Below the pieces are notes generated by a model. That model was given only the letters and a program-made list of their open reading frames with translations, was not told the DNA's origin and did not search any database. A program made the translations under genes and the position numbers. A stretch of 64,000 nucleotides of DNA from JAWKIW01 sp041394145 (GTDB taxonomy: Bacteria > Actinomycetota > Acidimicrobiia > Acidimicrobiales > Acidimicrobilacustridaceae): the NCBI GenBank assembly GCA_041394145.1, contig JAWKIW010000006.1, forward strand, positions 1-64,000, read 5' to 3'. Positions 54,944 through 62,818 of the stretch are shown in pieces; positions within the stretch are counted from its first letter, which is position 1, and every line of letters starts with the position of its first letter.

Positions 54944-55762
54944 TCAGCCGAGGAGGATGCGGCGGCCGGCGGCCATGCGGTCGGCGGCCGCCTGCATGAC
55001 GGCGTGCACCCGCGCCGCCAGCGCCGCCGGCGTCTCGGCAGGCTTGGGCTCGACGGGGTCGAGCACCGCGACGGTGAGCTTGCTGGGCAGGGGGAGGTAG
55101 GGCAGCACGCCCACCAGGCCGGCGTTGAGGCCCCAGGGCACCGACAGGGTGATCGGGAACGTCTTGTTGCGCAGCAGCCGGTCGATGCCCAGCCGGCGGG
55201 CGATGCCCTGCCCGTCGCTCAGCACCAGCAGCGACTCACCGGTGCCGATGACCACCACCGGCACGATCGGCACGCCGTGCTCGATGGCCAGGCGGGCGAA
55301 GCCGGTGCGACCGGCGAACTTCACCCGGTTGCGCTCGGGCCAGGGCTTGGCCGCCTCGACGTCGCCGCCGGGCAGCACGATCACGTAGCGGCCGCCGGCG
55401 AAGCCCCGGGCTGCGCTGTCGTGTCCCGCGGGCAGGAACCCGGCGGGCTCGAGGAGCGGCCCCACGCCCATCGTCCACGCCAGCTGGTGGGTGAGGAACA
55501 CCGCCGGCTCGTCGGTGGGCAGGCCGAGGCGGCGGAACGTCTCGGCCAGGGCGAACACGTTGAGGTCGAACAGCCCGCCGAAGCCGTGGTTGGCCACCAC
55601 CAGCGCCGGCGGCGGGCAGACCTCGGTGGGCGCTTCGCGGATCTCGAGGCGGGTGTAGGCGGCGACCGCCCGGGCGGTGGACAGCAGCCAGGCGCGCACG
55701 GCCCGACCGCCGGCGGACAGCTCATCGGGCAGTGGCGCCGGCGCGTCGGCATCGGCGGTCAC
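54944..55762 (-). CDS. 1-acylglycerol-3-phosphate acyltransferase-family protein
   Basis: 272 residues of the PlsC/diacylglycerol acyltransferase-like group. The acceptor motif NHGFGGLFD stands for NHxxxxD, with the block VIVLPGGDVEAAKPW and the substrate-binding region around GFARLAIEHGVPIVPVVVIG. It transfers acyl chains to lysophospholipids or related acceptors at the membrane. GTG 55762 overlaps the stop of the upstream membrane protein gene (GTGA). Confidence 0.88.
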   Translation of the reverse strand: MTADADAPAPLPDELSAGGRAVRAWLLSTARAVAAYTRLEIREAPTEVCPPPALVVANHGFGGLFDLNVFALAETFRRLGLPTDEPAVFLTHQLAWTMGVGPLLEPAGFLPAGHDSAARGFAGGRYVIVLPGGDVEAAKPWPERNRVKFAGRTGFARLAIEHGVPIVPVVVIGTGESLLVLSDGQGIARRLGIDRLLRNKTFPITLSVPWGLNAGLVGVLPYLPLPSKLTVAVLDPVEPKPAETPAALAARVHAVMQAAADRMAAGRRILLG

Positions 55763-56328
55763 GGGGCGCGTCCTCCGACCCGCTGCTCGCGCCGGGACAG
55801 CCCGACCACCACCACGACGACGCCGATCACGAAGAGGAGGCCGCCGACGAACACCGCCCACACCAAGACGTTCGTGGACGTGGTGGCGAGCTCGTCGTAC
55901 GGGGGCCCGACCGCGAGCCCGTCGGTGGTCGCACCCTCCACGGCGACGGCCGTGACCCGGTAGGTGCCGGCGACCGGTGCGGTGAACACCGCGACCTGAC
56001 GGAGCCGGTCCTGGCCGCCGCTGAGCTCGTCGCTCGTCCGCGGCGTGACGGCGACGGCGGCACCGTCGGGCGCGACGACCTCGGCGGCCGGGGTCGTGGC
56101 GAAGCCGGTGGTGGCCCCCGCCTGGTACAGCCCCTGCGGCCCGACCGCCAGCACGACGTCGCGCGTCTGGCCGGCCGGGATGCGCGGGAGGTCGGCGACC
56201 CGGGCGGCGAAGGCGCCGAACCCGGCGACCACGCCCACGACCGCGGCGAGCAGCCCCAGCAGGGCGAGGACGGCGCCGACGGCGACGGCCGATCGGGCCG
56301 GTGCACGAGCCGGTCGAGCGGCGGGCAT
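55759..56328 (-). CDS. membrane protein with two helices and an exposed beta-domain
   Basis: 189 residues: an N-terminal helix (AVAVGAVLALLGLLAAVVGVVAGF), an outside domain of about 110 residues rich in beta-type sequence (TYRVTAVAVEG), and a C-terminal helix (VLVWAVFVGGLLFVIGVVVVVVGL) with a basic tail. No family is recognised; similar two-helix proteins are common in actinobacteria. ATG 56328 begins MPAARPARAP; an earlier GTG at 56352 is possible. It is coupled to the acyltransferase gene. Confidence 0.65.
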   Translation of the reverse strand: MPAARPARAPARSAVAVGAVLALLGLLAAVVGVVAGFGAFAARVADLPRIPAGQTRDVVLAVGPQGLYQAGATTGFATTPAAEVVAPDGAAVAVTPRTSDELSGGQDRLRQVAVFTAPVAGTYRVTAVAVEGATTDGLAVGPPYDELATTSTNVLVWAVFVGGLLFVIGVVVVVVGLSRREQRVGGRAP

Positions 56329-56397
56329 GTCCCATCCTGACACGGCGGCCACCCGCGGCCTCCACTACGGTCGATCCCGGTGAGGGGAGGAGCATCC

Positions 56398-57663
56398 ATG
56401 CCACGTCGAGGGGGAGCGGTCGCCGTCGTGGTCGCGCTGACCATGGCCGTCGCCGCCTGCAGCGGGTCCGGGACGTCGACGACGTCGGAGGGCGCCGCCG
56501 GTTCGTCGACCTCGGGAGCGAGGTCCGAGGCCTCGTCGGGCACGGGCCGACCGGGTACCACCGCGACCGGGGGCGGGGGAGGGGGACCGACGAAGTACGC
56601 CGGCTTCACCAGCGCCATGTACGACGACCCGGCGAGCTGGCTGTGCGCGCCGGGGATCCCGAAGGACTACTGCCTCAGCGAGGACCTGCGGACCACGGTG
56701 GTCCAGCCCGACGGCGCGACCACCACCGAGGAGGCGCCGCCAGCGAAGGACCCCACCTTCGACTGCTTCTACGTGTACCCGACCGTCAACCTCGCCGGCG
56801 GGCCGGGCACCGACGACGCCATGGCCGCCGACTCGGCGGCCGAGCAGGCGGTGCTGCGCAACCAGTTCTCGCGGTTCCGGACCCTGTGCACCACCTACGC
56901 CCCGCTGTACCGCCAGATCACGCTGTCCTCGTTCGCCGCGCCGAACCGAGACGAGCTGCAGGCCAAGGCCTACGGCGACGTCAGCGCCGCGTTCAAGACC
57001 TACATGGCGAAGTGGAACAAGGGTCGGCCGGTCCTGCTCATCGGCCACTCCCAGGGCTCGGGCCTGCTCGCCCAGCTGCTGCACGACGAGTTCGACGGCG
57101 ACCCGACGATGCGGGCCCAGCTGGTGTCGGCCATGCTGATCGGCGGCTTCACGTCGGTGCCGATCGGCGCCGACGTCGGTGGCACCCTCCAGAACATCCC
57201 GGCCTGCCGGTCGACCAGCCAGACCGGCTGCGTCATCGGCTACAACAGCGTCACGGTCGGTGACGACGCCTCGGCCCAGCGCTGGGGATCGGCGGCCGTG
57301 GACCGCTGGAACCAGTCCGACCCGGGCAACCTCACCAAGCTGTGCACCAACCCCGCCAACCTGGCCGGCGGCTCCGGGCCGCTGCTGCCCGTGGTGCCCA
57401 ACCAGGGGACCTTCGCGCCCGGCGTCACCGTCGACACGCCCTTCGTCGAGCTGCCGGACGCCTTCACCGCGGAGTGCGTCACCAAGGACCGCCTCACCAC
57501 CCTGCAGATCGGGGCGTCGCCGACCGCCTCGGGCGGTGATGTCCGCCAGGTCGCCCGGCTCATCGAACCGGTGCCCGGGTGGGGCCTCCACATCAACGAG
57601 GTCAACCTGACCATGGGCAACCTGCTGGAGATCGCCGCCGCCCAGGGCAAGGCCAAGGGCTGA
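56398..57663 (+). CDS. DUF3089 secreted alpha/beta-hydrolase
   Basis: 421 residues: lipoprotein signal with lipobox VAAC, a Ser/Thr/Gly linker of about 45 residues, then a DUF3089 domain with DCFYVYPTVN, FRTLCTTYAPLYRQITL and the nucleophile elbow LLIGHSQGSGLLAQLL. Members are predicted esterases/lipases at the cell surface. ATG 56398 has GGGAGGAG upstream. TACGGT lies 8 nt before an in-frame GTG at 56380, which could serve as a leaderless start. Confidence 0.9.
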   Translation: MPRRGGAVAVVVALTMAVAACSGSGTSTTSEGAAGSSTSGARSEASSGTGRPGTTATGGGGGGPTKYAGFTSAMYDDPASWLCAPGIPKDYCLSEDLRTTVVQPDGATTTEEAPPAKDPTFDCFYVYPTVNLAGGPGTDDAMAADSAAEQAVLRNQFSRFRTLCTTYAPLYRQITLSSFAAPNRDELQAKAYGDVSAAFKTYMAKWNKGRPVLLIGHSQGSGLLAQLLHDEFDGDPTMRAQLVSAMLIGGFTSVPIGADVGGTLQNIPACRSTSQTGCVIGYNSVTVGDDASAQRWGSAAVDRWNQSDPGNLTKLCTNPANLAGGSGPLLPVVPNQGTFAPGVTVDTPFVELPDAFTAECVTKDRLTTLQIGASPTASGGDVRQVARLIEPVPGWGLHINEVNLTMGNLLEIAAAQGKAKG

Positions 57664-57678
57664 CCGGCGACGGTCGGC

Positions 57679-59370
57679 TCAACCCGGCCAGCGGCTGGCC
57701 ACCGTGCCGTTGGCGGTGTCGAGCACGACGATGCCGTTGCCCACGTTGGCGATGAAGCGGTCGCCCCGCCACTGGACGGCGCCGAAGGTGACCGAGCCCG
57801 AGCCGAGCTTGGGGTCGGCCGACGTGGGCTGGCCCAGGCGGGCGCCGTTGGTGGCGTCGAAGGTGTCGAAGCGGAACGTCTTGGCGTCGCCGTCGAGCTG
57901 GGCGACGCGCAGCGTCGTGCCGTCCAGCCCGGCGCTGACGCCGACCTCGCTGCTCGTCACGACGGAGCTCGCGCTGGCGTAGGGCCCGTCGGCGGGCTCC
58001 GCCGCCCCCACGTCGATGTTGGTCCGCTGCTGGCCGCTGACGGGGTCCACCACGACGAGGGACAGCTTCGTGGTCCCGCGGGTGGACTTGCCCTGCAGCA
58101 CCAGGGCCGTGTCGGACACCAGGTAGGCGGCCAGGTCGAGGTCCTCGCCGCCGTTCCAGGTGTTGCGCACCGTGCCGCTGACCGCGTCGAGGTCGTAGAC
58201 CTTGTCGGCGAGGGAGAGGTAGTAGCCGGTGGGTCCGACGAGCTGGCCCTTGGCCGGCGCGCTCGACGCCGACACGCCGTCGAGGTAGGTGTTCCACGCC
58301 ATCTGCCCCGACACGGCGTCCCACTTCTGCACGCAGGCCGGGCTCGAGCTCCAGGCGAACACCACACCGTCGGAGAACGGCACCGGCAGGGCGACGTCGC
58401 TGCTCGACGGTCCGTAGCCTCGGGAGCCGCGGAAGCTGGGGTCGGCGCACTTCGGGTCGAGGCGGCCCGTCTCGGTCCCGTCCGCCGGGTTCAGCACGGC
58501 GACCACGTTGTCGCTGCCGATGTGGTCGACCACGACGATCCGCTGTGCCGTCACCACGACCTGGGCCGACGTCTGACCCAGCCGGCGGTTCCACGCCGGC
58601 GCCCCGGTGGCGGTGTCGAACGCCTGCAGCACGCCGTCGCGCGACTTGGCCACGACGCGGCTGCCGGCCACCGTGAAGCAGGTGCCGCGGCAGGACGTGT
58701 CGATCTCGTCGCTGAGCGATCCCTGCCACACCGTCGTGCCATCGGTGTTGCGGAAGGCGTAGACCTTGGTCCGGTCGGCCGCCAGGGTGAAGCTGGCGTC
58801 GTAGGCCAGCTGGATGTTGTAGGCCTTGTCGCCGAGCGACGCCGACTGCCAGACGGTCTGACCCGAGGTCGCGTCGGCCTTGACGACGTAGTAGCTGGTC
58901 CCACCCTCGTACCTGGAGGCCGCCAGGGCGAGGTTCACGGGACCGTTCGGCTCGCCGGGCAGCGCCAGGATGGCGTCGTTGTCGGGGCGGAACGCCTGGG
59001 CCGAGCCGAACAGGCCGCCCGTCGAGCTCGACGTGAAGGCGGAGTAGAGCCCGATCCCGATCCCGGCCAGGGCCACCACCGCCACGATCAGCGACACGAG
59101 GCAGCTGGCGCCGCCGGCGGTCGCAGCCGTCTTGCCGGCGGCCTGCATCGCCCGCTGGGCCTCCGCCGGGTCGTAGGTGGGCCCGGTGGGGGGCGTGAAC
59201 GTCTGGTTGCCGACGACGACCGTGACCTGGGGCCCGCCCTGGCGGGGCACGTGGTAGACGGCGTCGCAGTACTGGCAGGTGCGGTTGCCCTGGCTGTCGG
59301 GCGGCGGCAGCTTGGCGCCGCAGTTGTCGCACTCGGCGCGCAGGGCCGGGTTGTCCTTCGGATCGAACAT
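57679..59370 (-). CDS. zinc-ribbon membrane protein with extracellular PQQ-like propeller
   Basis: 563 residues: an N-terminal zinc ribbon (CDNCG, CQYCDA), a linker, one membrane helix (SLIVAVVALAGIGIGLYSAF) and then a long PQQ-like beta-propeller with blade repeats such as DATSGQTVWQSASL, TATGAPAWNRRLG, DAVSGQMAWNTYL and DAVSGTVRNTW. Such proteins may sense or scaffold at the envelope; no catalytic role is evident. ATG 59370 has GAGGAGGAT upstream. The protein is single-frame and intact. Confidence 0.85.
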   Translation of the reverse strand: MFDPKDNPALRAECDNCGAKLPPPDSQGNRTCQYCDAVYHVPRQGGPQVTVVVGNQTFTPPTGPTYDPAEAQRAMQAAGKTAATAGGASCLVSLIVAVVALAGIGIGLYSAFTSSSTGGLFGSAQAFRPDNDAILALPGEPNGPVNLALAASRYEGGTSYYVVKADATSGQTVWQSASLGDKAYNIQLAYDASFTLAADRTKVYAFRNTDGTTVWQGSLSDEIDTSCRGTCFTVAGSRVVAKSRDGVLQAFDTATGAPAWNRRLGQTSAQVVVTAQRIVVVDHIGSDNVVAVLNPADGTETGRLDPKCADPSFRGSRGYGPSSSDVALPVPFSDGVVFAWSSSPACVQKWDAVSGQMAWNTYLDGVSASSAPAKGQLVGPTGYYLSLADKVYDLDAVSGTVRNTWNGGEDLDLAAYLVSDTALVLQGKSTRGTTKLSLVVVDPVSGQQRTNIDVGAAEPADGPYASASSVVTSSEVGVSAGLDGTTLRVAQLDGDAKTFRFDTFDATNGARLGQPTSADPKLGSGSVTFGAVQWRGDRFIANVGNGIVVLDTANGTVASRWPG

Positions 59371-59502
59371 CGGACGGGATCCTCCTCGGCACCGCGACCC
59401 CGGTGCCCACCTCAGGATGCGATGACGGGACGCCGACGACCTGAGTAGGTGCTACTCAACCTGCGGGCGGCCGGAAGCGGCGACGACCGGCCGGCGGCTC
59501 GG

Positions 59503-59928
59503 TCATGCCAGCTGACGGGCGATGGTGGCGTTGTCGAAGTAGATGCGGAAGCAGGCCAGCTGCTCACCGCGGAACAGGAAGAACACCGCCATCCGGCAGC
59601 GGAACCCCTTCCCCGACGGTGGGATGTGCTCGATCGAGCCGAGGTGGGTCCCCATCACCCAGACCTCGGCGATGACGGCGTCGTCGGCGTGGTAGTGGGC
59701 GATGAGCTCGTAGCGGTAGTCGGGGAAGGCCGCGTTGCGCTCCTTCAACCAGCGCGAGACCGCCTCGATGCCGTCGTAGACCTTGTGGGTGCCGACCAGC
59801 TCGTAGCGGGGCGCCGGGAACACCTCGGCCAGGGCGTCGAGGTCGTTGCGGTTCTCGGCGTCGAGCAGGGCGAGGATGGTGGCCTCGCGCCGGGCCCGCA
59901 CGTCGTCGGTGGCAGGGGCGTCGGTCAT
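59503..59928 (-). CDS. NTF2/SnoaL-like protein
   Basis: 141 residues of the SnoaL-like polyketide-cyclase/nuclear-transport-factor-2 fold: ATILALLDAENRNDLDALAEVF at the N-terminus, YDGIEAVSRWLKERNAAFPDYRYEL and the core IPPSGKGFRCRMAVFFLFRGEQLA. It may be an isomerase, hydratase or ligand-binding protein. It starts 8 nt after the aldolase stop, implying joint expression. Confidence 0.85.
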   Translation of the reverse strand: MTDAPATDDVRARREATILALLDAENRNDLDALAEVFPAPRYELVGTHKVYDGIEAVSRWLKERNAAFPDYRYELIAHYHADDAVIAEVWVMGTHLGSIEHIPPSGKGFRCRMAVFFLFRGEQLACFRIYFDNATIARQLA

Positions 59929-59935
59929 CGTCGCC

Positions 59936-60709
59936 TCAGTCGAGCAGGTCGGGCTCGGCCCGCACGATCTGCTCGTAGAGGGGCTGGAAGCTGAGCCAGC
60001 CGGCGACGTGGCCGCCCACCTGGGACGCGGTGAGCGAGGCCACCTCGTCGTCGAGCGGGTAGACGGGACCGGCGGCCTGGGCGAGGAGCTGGGCCTGGCA
60101 GGACCGCTCCATGGTGATGAACCACCAGGCCGCCTCGTCGACGCTGTGGCCGACGGTGAGCAGGCCGTGGTTGCGCAGCACGGCCGCCTTGTTGTCGCCG
60201 AGGGCGTGGGCGATGCGCTTGCCCTCCTCGGGGTCGAGCACGACGCCGGTGTAGTCGTCGAACAGGGCGTGATCGCCGTAGAAGGCACAGGCGTCCTGGG
60301 TGAGCGGCAGCAGCGGCTGGCGCATCGCCGAGAACGCCTTGCCGTGCAGCGAGTGGGCGTGGGCGGCGGCCTTCACGTCGGGGCGAGCGGCGTGGATGGC
60401 CGAGTGGATGGCGAAGGCGGCGTCGTTGACGGCGTAGTCGCCGTGGACGATCTCGCCCGTGTGGCTGACCAGCAGCAGGTCGGACGCCCGGATGAGGCTG
60501 AAGTCGACGGCGAACGGGTTGACCCAGAAGTGGTCGGTCAGCTCGGGATCGCGCGCCGTGATGTGGCCGGCGACGCCCTCACTGAAGCCGAACCGGCCGA
60601 AGAGGCGGAATGCGGCGGCGAGGCGCTGCTTGATGTGGGTGCGCTCGGCCTCGACGGAGTCGAAGGTCGGGAACGCGTAGGGGAGCGGCTTCTTGTCGGC
60701 CACCGGCAT
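59936..60709 (-). CDS. class II aldolase/adducin-family protein
   Basis: 257 residues. Zinc-binding histidines fall in KAAAHAHSLHGKAFS and in LRNHGLLTVGHS; the N-terminus has RLFGRFGFSEGVAGHITARDP, a hallmark of class II aldolase and adducin heads. The family includes fuculose/rhamnulose phosphate aldolases and decarboxylases. ATG 60709 has AGGAGG 5 nt upstream. Its promoter region (-10 box at 60753-60758 on the minus strand) is divergent from the cobalamin riboswitch leader. Confidence 0.88.
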   Translation of the reverse strand: MPVADKKPLPYAFPTFDSVEAERTHIKQRLAAAFRLFGRFGFSEGVAGHITARDPELTDHFWVNPFAVDFSLIRASDLLLVSHTGEIVHGDYAVNDAAFAIHSAIHAARPDVKAAAHAHSLHGKAFSAMRQPLLPLTQDACAFYGDHALFDDYTGVVLDPEEGKRIAHALGDNKAAVLRNHGLLTVGHSVDEAAWWFITMERSCQAQLLAQAAGPVYPLDDEVASLTASQVGGHVAGWLSFQPLYEQIVRAEPDLLD

Positions 60710-60784
60710 GCCTCCTGTCGAGACGTCGGGCCCCCCGGCCCGCGCCGACCAACTCTAGGACGGGTTTGACCGGGGCGGGCCGCC

Positions 60785-60920
60785 GTGGTTGGCTGCGGCG
60801 GCAATCCGAGCACGACGCTCGGGCAGGGGAAGCCGGTCGAAGTCCGGCGCTGTCCCGCAACCGTAGGTCGGGTCGTCCACGTGGCGATCCGGCGAGCCGG
60901 AATGCCTGCCCGACCGTGAG
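60785..60920 (+). promoter_or_regulatory. cobalamin (B12) riboswitch
   Basis: The conserved core runs GGGAAGCCGGTCGAAGTCC, then GGCGCTGTCCCGCAACCGT (60828-60865), the B12-box pattern. The closing stem pairs GGGCAGG (60822-60828) with CCTGCCC (60906-60912), and the end AGCCGGAATGCCTGCC matches the usual AGCCAGGAGACCTGCC. TTGACC at 60766-60771 may be its -35 box. It directs the gene at 61018. Confidence 0.93.
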
Positions 60921-60964
60921 GCTCTCGACGCACCCGTCGTGGACAACGGGGCTGAGCCTGCGAC

Positions 60965-61017
60965 CACCCCTGTCCGGGGTGACCTCACAGGTCCGACCCA
61001 CCGAGAGGAGACCTGTG
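60965..61017 (+). promoter_or_regulatory. expression platform sequestering the ribosome-binding site
   Basis: CACAGGTC (60986-60993) can pair with GACCTGTG (61010-61017), enclosing the Shine-Dalgarno GAGAGGAG (61003-61010) that precedes ATG 61018. The competing hairpin GACCT-CAC-AGGTC (60981-60993) would free it. A further hairpin, CACCCC/GGGGTG (60965-60981), lies upstream. This suggests control of translation. Confidence 0.7.
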
Positions 61018-62252
61018 ATGACCGCTCGAACCCGACCGCCCCGTCTGCGCCCGAGCCGGCCGCGCCTGCGCCGCGGTGCCGTCGCCTCGGCCGCGGCGGT
61101 GGCGCTCACCGTCACCCTGCTGGTGCCCGCCGAGGCCGGCGCCGCGCCACCGAGCTCCGACGGCCCGACCGCCGCCGGCTACGGAGCCCGCTGGGCGGCG
61201 ACGAAGGTGAACGCCCTGGGCTTCGTCCCCAACCCCGACAGCACGGCGAACGTGAGCGCCACCATCGAGACGGCGCTGGCGCTGGCCTTCGCCGGCGTCG
61301 ACCGGCCCACCTTCGACCGCGCCGTGGGCTGGCTGCGGGCGAACGCGGCGACCGCGCTGCTCGATCCCTCCGGCAACCCGGGCGCGGGCCAGCTCGGCTA
61401 CCTGCTGATGCTCGCCCACGTGTCGGGCGACGATCCGACCGCCTTCGGCGGGGTCGACCTCGTCGCCACCCTGACGGCGAGCCTCGGCGCCCACACGCCC
61501 GGCCTCTACGGCCTGAGCGACCCACCTACGACGGTGCCTTCCGCCAAGCGGTCGCCCTGCTCGGTCTCGTCTCGGTCGGTGTCACGCCGCCGGCCGCCGC
61601 CGTGCAGTGGCTGCGGGACCAGCAGTGCGGCGCGTCACCCGCGTCGGCCACCGGCAGCTGGCAGCCCTACCGGGCCAGCCTCGCCGTGCCCTGCGACGCC
61701 CCCGATCCGAACACCTTCCTCGGGCCCGACACCAACAGCACGGCGTTGGCCGTGCAGGCCCTCTCGCGGCTCGGCGGCGGCGCGGCCGTGACGGCCGGCC
61801 TGGCGTTCCTCGACGGGGTGCAGGCCGGCAGCGGAGGCTTCGCCTTCGTGCCCGGCGGCGACCCCGACCCCAACTCGACCGCGCTGGTGGTCCAGGCCAT
61901 CGTGGCCGGGGAGAGGACCCCTCGGTCGGGCGATGGGCGCCGGGGGGACCAGCGCGCTGGCCGCCCTGCTGTCGTGGCAGCTGGGCTGCACGGCGGCCGC
62001 CGACGAGGTCGGCGCCTTCACCTCACCGTTCTCCGACGGCGCGCCGGATGCGTTCGCCACCCGGCAGGCGGTGTGGGGGCGTCGGGCCAGGCGTTCCCGC
62101 CGGCGCCGTCGTCGTTCGCCGCCGTGTCGGTGCCGTGCCAGTCGACGGGGTCGACGACCTCGACGACGACCGTGACGTCGGGACCGACCGACGTGGTGGT
62201 GGCGCCGGGGACATCCGGCGGCGGGGCGGTCCTGCCCGCCTTCACCGGGTGA
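61018..62252 (+). CDS. secreted alpha/alpha-barrel protein under B12 control (transcobalamin-like candidate), four frame breaks
   Basis: About 412 residues when four one-base losses (near 61524, 61913, 61951 and 62076) are restored. A signal peptide (VALTVTLLVPAEAGAAP) is followed by helical repeats of the prenyltransferase/squalene-cyclase type: TIETALALAFAGVDRPTFDRA, TYDGAFRQAVALLGLVSVG, NSTALAVQALSRLG and NSTALVVQAIVAAGEDP. It ends with a Thr-rich linker and LPAFTG. Eukaryotic transcobalamin and intrinsic factor share this alpha6/alpha6 barrel, and the riboswitch upstream suggests cobalamin capture outside the cell. The DUF4430 beta-domain of those proteins is not seen. The function is an inference. 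Confidence 0.75.
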
Positions 62253-62284
62253 CCGCCAGTTTCGTCACCTGACGGAACCGGCGG
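62253..62284 (+). terminator. hairpin after the B12-controlled gene
   Basis: CCGCC (62253-62257) pairs with GGCGG (62280-62284), with GTT/AAC and CGTCA/TGACG continuing the stem. It begins directly after the stop. The rest of 62285-62459 shows no gene that I can support. Confidence 0.5.
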
Positions 62285-62459
62285 CGCCACCTCGCGTCGC
62301 GTCCCGGGGAGGGGCGCGGACGGATCACCGCTCGCGGCACGAGCCGTCGCCGGCACCCGCCCGCGTGCGGCGAGCGCGGTCCCGTCGACCTCGGGGCGAC
62401 CGGCTCGGGTGACGACCCGCATCACTCTTCACGGTGCCGAACGTGCGAAGATACGTCAC

Positions 62460-62817
62460 GTGACGAAACAAGCGACGGTGCGGCGGTGCCGGTGGTGCGG
62501 GCGCCGGTTCGCCCCGACGCCAGGGCCGGGGCGGCCGAGGCAGTACTGCCGCCAGGGCTGCCGGCAGCAGGCCTTCCTGGCCCGCAAGCTGGCCGGCGCA
62601 CGGCCTCGACGATGACGACCTGATCGTGTCGCGGGCGACCCTCGAGGAGCTGCAGAGCCGCCTGTACTGCCTGCAGGCGGCCATCGAGGACGTCGACCGC
62701 GACCTGGCTGCGTCGCACGGACCCGACGACGTGGCCGAGGCGCTGTCGTGGCTGCTGGAGAACGCCCGCCCCGTGGCCGAGCTGTGGGTCGAGCCCCGAA
62801 CGGACGGACCCAGCTAA
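62460..62817 (+). CDS. zinc-ribbon protein, probably split by one frame break
   Basis: As read there are two ORFs: a Cys-rich N-terminus (CRWCGRRFAPTPGPGRPRQY, CRQGC, QQAFLARKLAG) ending at 62615, and a second frame (SRATLEELQSRLYCLQAAIEDVDRDLAA, EALSWLLENARPVAEL) from about 62602 to 62817. The two parts join naturally at GLDDDDLIVSRATLEEL if one base is removed near 62601, giving about 118 residues. A small actinobacterial protein of this layout is familiar, but its function is not known. GTG 62460 is the likely start. Confidence 0.6.
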
Positions 62818-62818
62818 A

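Noticed and set aside
62220..62252. LPAFTG at the end of the B12-controlled protein as a sortase anchor
   Set aside because: No hydrophobic segment or basic tail follows in any frame, so anchoring by sortase is not supported.
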